A stretch of 64,000 nt of DNA from Miscanthus floridulus. Its lineage: Eukaryota; Streptophyta; Magnoliopsida; Poales; Poaceae. Made by a program: the position numbers and the translations under genes. The notes under the pieces were generated by a model. The model was not told the DNA's origin, ran no database searches, and saw only the letters and a program-made list of their open reading frames with translations. The DNA is taken from positions 18,764,502 to 18,828,501 of the forward strand of contig NC_089591.1 of the NCBI RefSeq assembly GCF_019320115.1, read 5' to 3'. This document shows positions 1 to 10,787 of the stretch, piece by piece; the first letter of the stretch is position 1, and every line of letters begins with the position of its first letter.

Positions 1-555
1 TTTTTGTATCATAATGTATTAAACGTTTATCCTTGTATGACTATAGAAATAATTGTAAATTGTTAATTGTCTTTGTGCCAACACAACGGATTTGTGGTTT
101 GTCTAACTTTTTTTATTTTTGGAATTGTAAATTGTTTGTATCAAACATATCAAATTTTTGTGCTTGTCTGACTATAAAAACAATTATAAATTATTAATTG
201 TCTTTGTGTCAACATAAATTAGATTTTATCGCGTTTTTTATTTTGTCTAATAGGTTTTTTATTCTCAGAAACGAAAATCACAGATTATGCCTAAATAAAT
301 TACAACAACTAAGACTATAATTTTAATATAAAATATATGTGATAACCATCCCCTGAAAAAGAATCTCAAATTAAGGCACCTCAATTTTAGCAAGTTCCAT
401 ACTTTCTATAAGAAAAGATATTTGATAGAAGCCACGTCTCAGTTTTTTTAGTGACCTTGCTATGCCATATTGTCACACCTGATTTTAAAGACAAAATCGA
501 ATGATATCACATGCGGATCTATTTATTCAAACATGCGACAACAATAATCGTCATG
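1..555. other. AT-rich intergenic DNA
   Basis: I see no convincing coding region, structural RNA or complete transposon here. The sequence is AT-rich with short repeated phrases (the AATTGTAAATTG motif near 50-190 recurs), which suggests an old decayed repeat rather than a gene. Confidence 0.5.
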
Positions 556-945
556 TTCGCTTGGCTTATAAGCCGTACTTTTTCAGTCAACGAACAATAT
601 TTTTCTCTCACAACTAAGGATGAAAACGGATCGGATACGGACGGATATCACTGATATTACATTTGTTTTCATATTTTTGTCCGGATTCGGATTCGAATAC
701 GGATAGTGTCAACTATATCGGATAGGATACGATTAGATATCGACATCATAAATATGCGATTTGAGTATTCGGATAAGGATATGGTATCGGATGTTGGATA
801 TCCGGACTCGGATACGGACAGATCTCAATCCCTCTAAACGGATTCGGTTTCGAATACGGTCGAAAAATATCCGTACCATTTTCATCTCTACTCACAACAA
901 ATCAGTCAACAGTACTTTCAGTCATGGCTTATCAGCCAAGTGAAT
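556..945. mobile_element. Palindromic MITE, split by a nested hAT MITE
   Basis: The left end (TTCGCTTGGCTTATAAGCC, about 556-574) matches the reverse complement of the right end near 927-945 (TTCACTTGGCTGATAAGCC), so the element is a foldback. Related phrases (TTTTTCAGTCAACGAACA on the left, ATCAGTCAACAGTACTTTCA on the right) continue inward. If the inner hAT element and one copy of its target duplication are removed, about 105 bp remain, a typical MITE length. I could not find its own target duplication. Confidence 0.75.
615..890. mobile_element. Non-autonomous hAT MITE (276 bp) with 8-bp TSD
   Basis: Terminal inverted repeats TAAGGATGAAAACGG (615) and TAGAGATGAAAATGG (reverse complement of the right end at 890) bound a region rich in the GGATACGGATA motif. 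The element is flanked by a perfect 8-bp target duplication CTCACAAC at 607-614 and 891-898. An 8-bp duplication is characteristic of the hAT superfamily. There is no transposase, and the short open frames across the element are chance products of its repetitive sequence. Confidence 0.88.
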
Positions 946-1720
946 AGGGCGAATAGCGATACAAATCAATGTTTATTATAAAACCGTAACTTATTACAAA
1001 ATGATTAGAGGGTGTAAACAAAAATTACATCAAAGTATTAGCGAAGCAGGATCTCCATCCCCGCAGGCAGTCGACCGAGGGTACACTAGCCTAGCATCCA
1101 CACCGTCTTCATGGGACACCATCTTCTGGAAACTCTATCCTCTAGTGTGAACAGTTGGGTGGGTAGCAGGGGAACAAAGAGAAGAGTGAGTGTATCGAAA
1201 TGTACTTCGCAACTGTAGAAAAATATTATATGAGGCAAAAAAAAAAAGAGAAAAGACTTACAAGGTTTGACATAAGTACTTAAGCGACGTAGCCTAATAT
1301 TTCTTAAATCCTTAGCACCTAATTACTAGGTAAAACCACCGTCTCTTCGGAGAAACCAAGCCAACACTTAAATTCCATCAAGCTCCCAACTAAACCAACC
1401 ATTTCCTCACCAAAGGAATCGTCGAACCGAACCAGAGCCATCTAATAATGAAGAAGTAAAAGTCGTTCTTGACCGTGAGTACAACTGATATATCAGTTTT
1501 ACACTGTACAGAGGTTGCACACTTTCATCACGAGTAATATTTCCCCATCACGCTAAACACTACCTAGGTGCTTAGCGGATGAAAGCATCTAAACCCCTAG
1601 TGGGTTTCGATGATTAATTACTATAATAAATACTATAACTAACGTGTGTTTTACAAAGATAATTTGAGTTTGGTTAGGATATGGTGATTGTTTGGATAAT
1701 GTTTAAACAATTAGTCTGCT
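946..1720. other. Intergenic DNA, nothing recognised
   Basis: No gene, RNA or bounded repeat could be supported. A short A-rich run lies near 1236-1250. Confidence 0.4.
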
Positions 1721-2010
1721 GTCCTGTTTGGATACACTCTAATTAATTTTAGCTAATTTTTAGTTAGGTAGCAATTAGCTCTGTATCAAAACGGCACCTT
1801 AGAGACTGTTTGAATACAAGGGCTAATCACTAGTAGCTAGCTAAAAATTAGTTTAAATTAATTCTAGTGCATCTAAATAATAGGACTAATAGGTGAGCTA
1901 ATTTTTTCAGATAAGTCTTGAATCAGTTGTTAACCAACTGACTAGCCAACCATAATTAATTTAGACTAATTTTTAGAAAAAAAACTAATAACTAGCCACG
2001 TGTATCATAC
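1721..2010. mobile_element. TA-rich MITE-like palindromes
   Basis: Around 1721-1797 the phrase CCTGTTTGGATACACTCTAA pairs imperfectly with the reverse complement of AGCTCTGTATCAAAACGGCA, giving a small palindrome. A second related block follows (1802-2010), starting GAGACTGTTTGAATACAAGG and rich in CTAGCTAAAAATTAG phrases. Both look like grass MITEs of the type whose ends begin GTTTGGAT. Exact borders and target duplications are not clear. Confidence 0.5.
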
Positions 2011-2343
2011 ATGTCATTAGGATTTAACATAATTTTAGCAATTTTAAACGAACTTCATATGAATTTGATTACTAAATCGCTTTCAAAATAGGACGAAGCG
2101 ACAAGGAAAAGGTAGAACGCGTCACCGAAGCAAATCTAGAAGAACAAGAACGCGGCGAGGTCCACCTCTAGCTCTGACCTGCCCGGCTGCCCCGTCTTCG
2201 TCTTCCTTAATCTCAAATTCCCAATCCTCCTCCGACGCCTCGTTTTCCTGGATCATCCAGCGGGGGGACGCCGGTGTGTTGCTCGCTCCTCCTCCCTGGT
2301 TGCCCGAGGCAGCCGTGCCGGAGGCGGCGGTGGCGGGGGGACC

Positions 2344-5300
2344 ATGTACAGATCGGCGGGGGTCGCGATGGCGTGGAACGTGTTCCGGTTCTGCACGGCT
2401 CTCCGTGGGCTGGGTTCCATCATGATCCTGCTCGTCCTCGCCATCGTCGGCGTCACCTACTACGCTGTCGTCCTCTGCAACTACGGCCCCGCCCTCCTCA
2501 CCGGCGGCGGCACCACTCTCGCCGCGTTCGCCGTCCTGCTCCTCTTCCACTTCCTGGTGCGTATCCTCACGTAGCTAGGGGGTGGGGGTAATTCAGATGG
2601 TTCCTCTTCCGGGCGAAATATCTGCTCTTTTGGTGGAGAAGATGCTAATATCAGCGGGATTGGGTATCATTGGGTGCCGATCTTAGTTCTTGGAAGCAAT
2701 TTTGTTATCTCGTATGGATTTTGGAGATCGCTGGATGGGACTGTCTTGATTCGGCTACAATTATTGTTTTACTAATATGGTTTCTGACAAATGGTACATT
2801 TGTTTAATAGAGGGTACGTCAAATGTTAAAATGGAGCCAATGACACTGAATGAAGTTTAATAAGAAAAAAATAAAGTTTTCTAGATGATCTGATCAAATG
2901 CATTTGAATTCTACTGATTGCAGAACCATAAGGTTGACTGAATTTCTGGTGCTTTGTGTACCAACATAGTTAACTGTAAACACTAGTAAAATTATCTTAC
3001 ACCCTTTTCTCACAGTTTTGTTTAGTGTGCTAATAAGATAATTTACTTTCTGTTTTGCAGCTTGCTATGCTTTTATGGAGTTATTTTTCTGTCGTGTTCA
3101 CCGACCCTGGTTCTGTTCCACCAAATTGGAATCTTGATTTTGATGTGGAGAGGGGAGAAACTGCTCCTCTCGCTACCTCAGAGTTGAACTCACAGCAATC
3201 TGTGGCTCTTGGCAATACCGCAAATCCAAGGGTTAGGTACTGTAGGAAGTGCAACCAGTTGAAGCCACCTCGGTGCCACCATTGCTCTGTTTGTAAGTGT
3301 ATATCTATATATGGAATCTTTAGGATCAGCTTTATGTTTTGCCAGCTGTCATGAATCGGCTAATATCTTTTTTGTGTGCTTTGCCTCTACATGATTTCAG
3401 GTGGAAGATGTGTTCTTAAGATGGATCATCATTGTGTGTGGGTTGTTAATTGTGTTGGGGCGCTGAACTACAAATACTTTCTTCTCTTCCTGGTATAATA
3501 CTACTATACCTGAGATATGCTCCTTTTTGAGTAGGAAGATGGATTGACCTTTGGGTTTCAAAGTTTGTGGTTGATGTATTAAGTTTTTATAAAAAACTTG
3601 GCCAGTGGTGGAAGATGGCCCCATGGTATTGCACAAGGCCAATCTTAGTGGGGGTTTCATCCTCATTTATTAATGGTGACACATCAACAGAAGTGATGAG
3701 GTGGCAAAGAAATTAAGAGGAGAGAGAGGAGGAAACTCAATTGAGAATTGACACTGTTTCCTAGTGAATGGAAGTCCATCTAGCCTCCATTGAGAGCTCA
3801 CAGTTTCCAATCCACATGTTTTGACCTGTTTCGTGCGGCTCGATCCTCATTGCCCGTCGTGCCTCCTTGTTTATCATGCGCTATATATAATTTATTTTAC
3901 ATATGCGACTCTATTACATATATATGAATATTGAAGTAGATTAAACTATTTCTGTTGACCAGTTTTTTATGCTCATACTTAATTTAAATAATATTGAGAG
4001 TAGCTACATTGTTCATATGGCACATTTGATCACAACACTATGTAACTATTTAAAGCTGTGACTAGCTTATGAAACTGTGAGATGAAACTATGCATTGAGA
4101 GTGATTATTTCATTCATCGAGCAGAACTTATAAAGTTGATGTGCCACTCTTGGAAATAGTGCAATGAAACACACCACCTAGATAAGACCCTGATACCTGG
4201 GCTGCGACCACTGCCAGTACCCCTGTATGGCCACACCGTTAATACAGTATGGCACACTGCCATTATTATTATTGGGTTGCCAGTGAGGGGTCTTTATTTT
4301 CGTGCCACCAGGGTTTGAAGTTTGAACTGTGACAGCTCCCTAACTTGGGGTCTGATGAGCTAACCGTTACGGTATGAAAGCATTGGGCATGCCCTAAGTT
4401 TTATAATGCAGGAAGTGAGTCTAGCTCAACTGGTTGGTTGGGAGATGTGGTCATGCACCCAACCACATAGGTTGAAGTCCTTTCTCATCTTTAATTTGTG
4501 TGCCTATTTTCTTCTTAGTGAAAATCACCTAGTTCCTCTAGGTTGGTCACATTTTTTTAAGTTCTATCATGCTCATGCAATGATCCGAAATTATGGGCAA
4601 CTTGCTATTTCCTATAATGCTGACAGGATATGCAATGTTTGTGGCTAATGCTTTAACCCTGTCTTAATAAGAAATTGATTTTCTTCTATCTTTTGGGCAA
4701 TGTTCCACATGTTTCCATAAGTTTTGAATGTAAAACTAAATATGTCATTGCTTGAAATGAATTATTTTCATAAATATTAGTTATCCATCAGTACTATATC
4801 TTTTTTTGAAATGAAACCATCAGTACTATATCAGTTTCTGCTTTTAGTTAACCATCAGTACTCAGTTTCTGCTTTTGGATTACACTGCTTAATAGATAAA
4901 CTCTTATAACATGTGTGAAATATGAGTAGCTAAACACCTCTGAGCTAACTATAGTATCCTTGCTAACCCAGGTTGCTGCTTGATCAGTTAACCAAATAGC
5001 TAAAGCTGCTTCCCAATCCCATATAACTTAAATTTCAAAATCCAAGTACATCTGTTCAATCTCCTCTGTTCTCCACTTAAAACTAAATATCTTACATGTT
5101 GCAGTTGGTATATCAGAAATTGTCCCTGTGAATAATGTTCTTGACCTTACAAAACTGAACATGCAATTAAGTAACACATGTTAAAACTGAAGATGGTCAC
5201 TCAAAACAGTTGTTCCTGCTTATATTGAATTAATTAATAGTTTCAAAAGCAATAAATTGACCTAGATTGTGCTGTTCGCTTTGCCAACCATTGCGTTTCC

Positions 5301-7976
5301 TTTTTCATTCACTGTGCCTGGTGCCTAATTACATCTCAGGTTTCAGAAATAGATACAACAATGTTACGGTGCATCTGTGAACCAGTTAGGCAGTATCCAA
5401 AATCACATTGAGCTGTCATAAACTATTTATGCTTATGGAGGTGCCATAAATACTACTACATCAGCTTCAGAACTGCTGACTTACCTTTTATGATGTCAGT
5501 GTTATCTAATTTGTGATAGTATTGCTTGTTTCTTAGATCAGGCAATATTTCATATAAGTGTTTAAATGCCATGCTATCATTTTTCATCTATAAGATTCTC
5601 CAAAACAACCTTTCTTCCCTTTTTTGGCAGAATGAATCAGATGAAACATGAAATGAATTGCATATTTGATAGCTTGTGCATAATGTTTTGATTTGACGTG
5701 ATACCATAGTCTGCTAGCACACTTTGCCCAAAAAAAACACAATTTGTCTATTAGAAACCTGTCACTAGTGACTTTTGTTAACCATTCATTTGATCCTCAT
5801 TGATTAAAAACACTTTTTTTCTGGAACATGTAGGAGAGCTGCTTATCATTATATTAAGAGAGAGAGGGAGAGGGAGCTTACAAACACTCACACCACACAC
5901 CCAACTCAGAGAACTAAAGCATTAGTAACAGAAAATTAATTTTGAATCACAAAGTGCTAGCTCAGTTGTGTAGCATGGAAATATGCTAAGTGAGAGCTGA
6001 AAGCTTGAAGCAATTGCAGTTGTTTGTGATGTTACCAGTGTAGTGTAATCACTATTCTGTTTATAATGTTAACAGTGTAAACACTGCTGCTAAGTGCTTG
6101 GCTTTTAGATTTGTTGTGAATTGGTCTGTTTCACTCCACATTTCTATGTCTATCCTGTTGTTTTGAAAAGTGAAACAATTTTCATTTTGTGGTGCCATGC
6201 AGTTTTACACCTTCCTCGAGACAACTCTTGTCACACTCTCTTTATTGCCTCACTTCATAGCCTTCTTCAGTGATGTCGAGATCCCAGGAAGTTCTGCAGC
6301 ACTTGCAACCACATTTCTCACCTTTGGTAATTGCATTACAGTTATATAAAAAATGCTCTGTATGATTCTTCAGGTATCAACTAAATTGTTCTTTCTTGCA
6401 GTGTTGAATCTGGCCTTTTCCTTGAGCGTTTTTGGTTTTATGATTATGCATATTTCACTTGTTTCTGCTAATACAACAACAATTGAGGCAAGCATCTAGC
6501 ATTATGTTGTTAAGCATTTTTTTCAATGTAGAAGATGACATTAATTTGTTACCTTGATGTACAGTCATATGAGAAGAAGACAACTCCACATTGGATATAT
6601 GATCTTGGCCGGAAGAGAAATTTTGCTCAGGTTAGTCTGTATTGGATTTTGTTTTGTTGGAATATAAGTGAATTGCTCACCTCTCCCTATCAGCTTAAGC
6701 TTTTGGGTTGAACTGGTTAGTGCATGCAACTCAATATGGTGTCAAAGCCAGAGGTCTCGAATTCGAATCCTAGTTAGCGCAATTAAATAAAATATAATTG
6801 CTGCTTGCTCCTATTCCACGTTTGAGGCCTGAGGGAGCCTCCACGTGAGGGGGAGTGTTGGAATATAAGTGAATTGCCCACCTCTCCCCATCAGCTTAAG
6901 CTTTTGAGTTGAACTGGTTGGTGCATGCAACTCAATATGTTTTAAGAACTTCCGTCAATTATTTGCTCATTTTATGGTAATCATGCACCAACATATAACT
7001 TTATTACTGCATGTGAAGATGCAAGTAGCTGAGACATCCATGATAGCTTTTGTCTTATTTGTATAACAAAACATTGTGAGATTGTGGTTATTCAAGACTT
7101 GATGTGGCACACTGGTGAGACTGTTGGAGATGAACTAATACAATGAAACTATTGGAGATGAAGTAACTTAAAGTGCCTAACTTGTCTGAGCAGCAAGGCA
7201 TGTAAATCTTATTTATTGGAGCTGCACAAGTTTTGAGTGTATACTAAAGATCATTTTTTTAAGTGGTGATATAATTGTCCAAGCTAAAATTTCATTAATT
7301 CACTTACGATTCCTTGTATTCTTTTGTTCATAAAATGCCAAGATCAGTGAAAAACCAATAGAAAACCCAACAAAGCTGGCTGTCCTTTTTGAAGTCACTG
7401 TATTTTATGAACATATATTCAACATCGCTTTTCTTTTATTCCCCTTATTTTGTAACCATAATACTGCCTGTGTTAGGTGCGTCATTGTAGATGGCTGGCT
7501 GGAGACCATGCCCTCAGTGTGTTGAGGATTTAAGCTTTATATAGTTCCTTCTAGGAGAAAGAATATCTATAGCGATGGGCCTCTCTATACGTTATACTGA
7601 TGGACAGAATCATTCCAGGCAAAAAAAAAAAAAAAACTACCACATAACTATTATGTCTTATAGGAACCTAATCAGAATAATGTAGGAAATAGAAGTTGGA
7701 AAGAAGGTGCCTTCCAGCCTTGGTAGAGCCTTGGGCATAGACCTGCCATTACAGCAGCGATGGTAGCAATTGGCTGTTAATACCAGCATATGCAAGCTAC
7801 TTTCGTACAAATCTATCAAAGACTTTAGTTGAACAATGTTTTGTTATCAGGTTTTTGGAAATGACAGAAAATATTGGTTCATCCCTGCATACTCAGAAGA
7901 GGATTTGAGAAGAATTCCAGCTCTACAGGGTCTTGATTATCCTGTGAGACCAGATTTTGATGGTCAGGAACTGTAA
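2344..7976 (+). CDS. PAT13/14-like: DHHC-type protein S-acyltransferase (7 exons, 312 aa)
   Basis: Palmitoyltransferase that transfers a fatty acyl group from acyl-CoA, through a DHHC cysteine, to cysteines of target proteins at membranes. Exons: 2344-2556, 3061-3292, 3401-3492, 6203-6326, 6402-6487, 6565-6630, 7851-7976. Phases join without a stop. The protein has transmembrane segments near residues 25-44, 59-81, 174-204 and 219-241. The cysteine-rich domain (about 129-170) holds [20 protein letters not shown] and the catalytic DHHC at 157-160 within [12 protein letters not shown]. The TTxE motif of the family is at 246-249. From memory the nearest relatives are Arabidopsis PAT13/PAT14, of similar length and with near-identical core phrases. 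The start lies in a GC-rich block and begins [14 protein letters not shown], which fits the family N-terminus. All introns are GT-AG except the one at 6488-6564, which begins GC. Intron 3 (2.7 kb) and intron 6 carry retroposon insertions. The gene looks functional. Confidence 0.95.
4200..4390 (-). mobile_element. Candidate tRNA-derived SINE, in intron 3 of the DHHC gene
   Basis: Read on the minus strand, a pol III A-box-like TTAGCTCATCAG is followed about 35 bp later by a B-box-like CAGTTCAAACTTC, the layout of a tRNA-derived SINE head. Borders and target duplication were not resolved, so the class is tentative. Confidence 0.45.
4408..4560 (+). mobile_element. Candidate tRNA-derived SINE with T-rich tail, in intron 3
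   Basis: An A-box-like TAGCTCAACTGGTTGG is followed by a B-box-like GGTTGAAGTCC with tRNA-like spacing. The element ends in a T-rich run (CACATTTTTTTAAG), as many plant SINEs do. It is on the same strand as the host gene. A target duplication was not certain. It is unlikely to be a working tRNA gene because no cloverleaf closes. Confidence 0.6.
6488..6564 (+). other. GC-AG intron of the DHHC gene
   Basis: Exon 5 ends ACAATTGAG and the intron begins GCAAGC, with no usable GT nearby. The intron closes with GATGTACAG before TCATATGAGAAG. Reading across gives the expected family sequence NTTTIE then [10 protein letters not shown]. The donor context AG|GCAAG is the strong form usual for GC-AG introns, so this is probably a real minor-type donor and not a damaged site. 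Confidence 0.85.
6655..6937 (+). mobile_element. Miniature LTR retrotransposon (TRIM/SMART type, 283 bp)
   Basis: Two 82-bp direct repeats (6655-6736 and 6856-6937) begin TGTTGGAATATAAGTGAATT and end CAACTCAATA. The first is followed at once by TGGTGTCAAAGC, a variant of the initiator-Met tRNA primer site TGGTATCAGAGC. The second is preceded by the purine tract GAGGGGGAG. A perfect 5-bp duplication TGTTT flanks the unit (6650-6654, 6938-6942). With only 119 bp inside it codes for nothing and must have been mobilised in trans. It lies in intron 6 of the DHHC gene, sense orientation. Its size matches the very small SMART elements described in grasses. Confidence 0.88.
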
Positions 7977-8550
7977 TGGAGCAATTTTGCCAGTGTCCTC
8001 GTCAGATACCTCAGTGTTCGACATCTCCTGATACAACTGACAGCATTGCTGATTGCGCTAGGCATGGCATCAAATGAAATGTTCAGAAGATGATTTTAGT
8101 AACCATGAGTGATTCATCCGTTGCATTTCATGTATGTATGTGACGAAGTGGAATTCCTCCTACCTTGGCCAGAGGAAGTTGTGATGTAAACTAGTTTTAG
8201 TGCCTGTTTGGGTGGACCAAATCTTGACGTAATCCACACCACATGGATGCGCCAGGATTTTGGACTTAATTCTTTGTCCATCCACTGGATTGGGCTGGGT
8301 TTCATTCCATCCAATTTGGGCATTAGTGTGTTTCAAATAGTCTTGGACTAAAGTTTAGTTGTGCAATACAGATACCATTTGAGATATTTGTGCCGCTGTT
8401 ATACACTATCAATAGTAAATGGATAAGCGCTGCGTAATTCATTGTACAACGTGTTCTTTCCATTGCCCTATAAAAGTGTATTAAAGTACTACTACTACTA
8501 GTAATGCAATGCTCACGCTGTTGTTCGATACTGATTTGATTGATAGCTGC
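7977..8550. other. 3' flank of the DHHC gene
   Basis: The start of this stretch should hold the 3' UTR. No firm poly(A) signal can be assigned. The segment 8195-8330 starts GTGCCTGTTTGGGTGG and ends CATTCCATCCAATTTGGGCA, which pair imperfectly, so a decayed MITE is possible. No other gene is supported. Confidence 0.4.
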
Positions 8551-8637
8551 TTTTGCTATCCAATTCAGCTTTGGATACGAACTACAAGTAGAGCAACTTT
8601 TGCCATCCAATTCAGCTTTGATTACAAACTACAAGTA
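8551..8637. repeat. Near-perfect 40-bp tandem duplication
   Basis: The 40-bp unit at 8551-8590, starting TTTTGCTATCCAATTCAGCT, is repeated at 8598-8637 with three mismatches, giving a period of 47 bp. It lies about 190 bp upstream of the wax-synthase-like start codon, inside its probable promoter. Confidence 0.85.
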
Positions 8638-8829
8638 GCAAATGCGGAGATTCGTTGGAGAGAAATTTGAACAGTGTTCCTCGAGTTTTTGAGTTTCAGG
8701 AATTCAGCTATGTTCCGGCTGAATTGCGCACCTCTTGCGCCCTTTGACTTCGACCCATCATTCTTGTGTGTACAAGTACACCGATAGAAGCTGAGCACGG
8801 CGGCGAGCCGTACCACACCGCTTGCGGCC

Positions 8830-9924
8830 ATGGAGCTCCCTCGGGACAGTATCCCCGTGGTCTTCCTTGCCGTTTCGGCCGCCTCGCTGTACGCGCGCGC
8901 AGCGTCCTCGCGCTTCCGCCCAGGCCTCCCCCGTCTCGCCGCTCTGCTCCCGGTGGTGGCGTTCCTCGCCGCGGCCCCCCTGGCGTTCACCTCTTCCGCT
9001 GTCATGCGGGGCGTGGCGGGCTTCTTCTTCGCGTGGCTCGGCGCGTTCAAGGTCGTCCTCCTCGCCGTCGGCCGCGGTCCGCTCGATCCCTCTCTCCCAG
9101 TCCTCCCATTCCTCTTCACCGCTGCGCTCCCCATCAAACTCAGGCACGGCGGTGCCGGCCGTCCGGACGCCGCGGGACCAGCGTCGACGTCAAGGGCCAG
9201 AGCGCTGTCCATCGTATCCTGCTCGGTGAAGGTCGCTGTCATAGCTGCCCTTCTCCGTGTTTACCATTTCAAGGACCAGCTGAATTTCTACGCTCGCCTC
9301 GCGCTATACGGCATCCACATGTATTGCTTCGCCGACCTCCTCCTCCCCTGCATCGCGGCCGCCGGCGGGGTGCTCGGTATGGAGCTGGAGCCACAGTTCG
9401 ACCGGCCGTACCTGGCGTCGTCGCTGCGCGACTTCTGGAGCCGGCGGTGGAACCTCATGGTGCCCGCCATCCTCCGGCCGTCGGTCTACGACCTCGTGCG
9501 CGCGCGCACCGGGAGGGCGGCCGGCGTCATGGCCGCGTTCCTCGTGTCCGGGCTCATGCACGAGGTCATTGTGTACTACATCACCCTGCGTTCACCCACG
9601 GGGGAGATGACAGCGTTCTTCCTGCTCCATGGGGCGTCCTGCGTGGCCGAGGAGTGGTGTGTGCGGCGGTCGGTGTCCACGGGTTGGCCGGCGGCACCGC
9701 GCCCCGTGGCCACGGTGCTCGTGGGCGTGTTCGTGGCTGGCACGGCGTTTTGGCTGTTCTTCCCGCCGATCTGCAGAGACGGAGGGGAGGAGGCGCTGCT
9801 GGATGAGTGGGCAGCGGTGGCAGCGTTCTTCGTCGGCGCCGGGCAAAAGATGTTCTCCGGTCTCCATGATGTTGACGGTTTGATTTTGACTTTTACACGG
9901 GAGGTTCCCATCGTGGTGTGGTAA
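8830..9924 (+). CDS. Wax-synthase-like MBOAT acyltransferase (364 aa, single exon)
   Basis: Long-chain-alcohol O-fatty-acyltransferase family: ER-membrane enzymes that join a fatty acyl-CoA to a fatty alcohol to give a wax ester. The frame is unbroken from 8830, where MELPRDSIPVV opens a hydrophobic N-terminal region. Several membrane segments are visible (about residues 10-30, 37-80 and 160-182). Family signatures are SLRDFWSRRWN (198-208) and FLVSGLMHE, with the putative catalytic histidine at residue 244. Near the end lies AFWLFFPPI. Length and single-exon structure fit plant wax synthase-like proteins. The GC content is very high through most of the frame but drops over the last 20 or so codons, so the extreme C-terminus may be divergent. 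The substrate cannot be told from sequence. An in-frame start other than 8830 is unlikely because upstream there is a stop and no better ATG. Confidence 0.9.
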   Translation: MELPRDSIPVVFLAVSAASLYARAASSRFRPGLPRLAALLPVVAFLAAAPLAFTSSAVMRGVAGFFFAWLGAFKVVLLAVGRGPLDPSLPVLPFLFTAALPIKLRHGGAGRPDAAGPASTSRARALSIVSCSVKVAVIAALLRVYHFKDQLNFYARLALYGIHMYCFADLLLPCIAAAGGVLGMELEPQFDRPYLASSLRDFWSRRWNLMVPAILRPSVYDLVRARTGRAAGVMAAFLVSGLMHEVIVYYITLRSPTGEMTAFFLLHGASCVAEEWCVRRSVSTGWPAAPRPVATVLVGVFVAGTAFWLFFPPICRDGGEEALLDEWAAVAAFFVGAGQKMFSGLHDVDGLILTFTREVPIVVW

Positions 9925-10787
9925 ATGCTTCAAAATGAGATTTATTGTATGGCTGAAGCTGAAGTAGCTTATCATATTATTTTTTAAGGAGATGGAATTA
10001 TATTAGAACTTGGCATAGTACGACCTAAAATTATACATGAAAAAAATGAAATAAAAAATTATAATATTAATTTCATCTTCTTCTTATCGAGTGTTTTTTT
10101 CTTGATGCCACCTATGTCCTACATGAACAAAGCCTCATGAATACCGAAGCCAATATGCAGTCCTTAGTTATGTCAAATACGTCGATCAACCCTAAGATAT
10201 TGGACATGCCATAAAATCCAACATTCAGTCCAAAAGGTATTTGAATTACCGAAAGAACATCAACCATTGAATCATCGGGTATATTATAGGCTGCAGATTC
10301 ATCAATACCTCTTATCCATGATCCATTATGTTAGATACTTGATTTCGTCTCCACGATCGTCAACAACCCGGAAGTTACTATCCTTATGAGGAGTGCCTAG
10401 GAGCACTTCTCCCCTTGAAGATAATAGCCATAAACTGACCTCCTACCGACGAAATCAATGCATACAACGACGACCTCGTCGTTGTCATCACCCAAGTTAT
10501 CATAGGTAACAAGTTTTTCACCAAAAATTATTTGATTTCATTGATAGATTGTTTGACTAAACCTAAGCAAAGAATGTCTAAAGAACTGCTATAAATGAGA
10601 GATGGGTCCCCTCTCCTTCTCACCAAAGCTAAGTTGATCCATATCTATATCTATATCTATATCTATATCTATATCTATATCTATATCTATATCTATATCT
10701 ATATCTATATCTTATATTTTTAATCCCTATTAGCATTCTATCTCATCATACAAGCTGTCCACATCAGCTTCAGCCATACTATGGTTG
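9925..10787. other. Intergenic DNA between the acyltransferase and the nested retrotransposon
   Basis: The first bases are 3' flank of the acyltransferase. From about 10100 to 10600 the base composition is more balanced and the sequence looks like decayed repeat. No domain or gene could be recognised on either strand. Confidence 0.4.
10641..10712. repeat. (ATATCT)n hexanucleotide microsatellite, 12 units
   Basis: Twelve near-perfect tandem copies of ATATCT. It lies just outside the truncated left edge of the large retrotransposon. Confidence 0.95.

Noticed and set aside
761..943. Arg/Ile-rich 60-codon frame
   Set aside because: It lies across the hAT MITE and is produced by its GGATACGG-type repetitive sequence.
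2122..2591. Several overlapping frames opposite or shifted from the first DHHC exon
   Set aside because: They are GC-rich shadow frames; only the frame at 2344 gives the conserved N-terminus and splices correctly to exon 2.
3600..3830. Bounded MITE in DHHC intron 3 starting near GGCCAATCTTAGTGGGGG
   Set aside because: It looks like a familiar grass repeat, but I could not find matching inverted ends or a target duplication.
4408..4560. A tRNA gene
   Set aside because: A-box and B-box-like motifs are present but no cloverleaf or acceptor stem forms. A SINE head explains it better.
8622..9975. Long frames on both strands over the wax-synthase-like gene
   Set aside because: High GC content leaves few stops in all frames. 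Only 8830-9924 has membrane segments and the family motifs.
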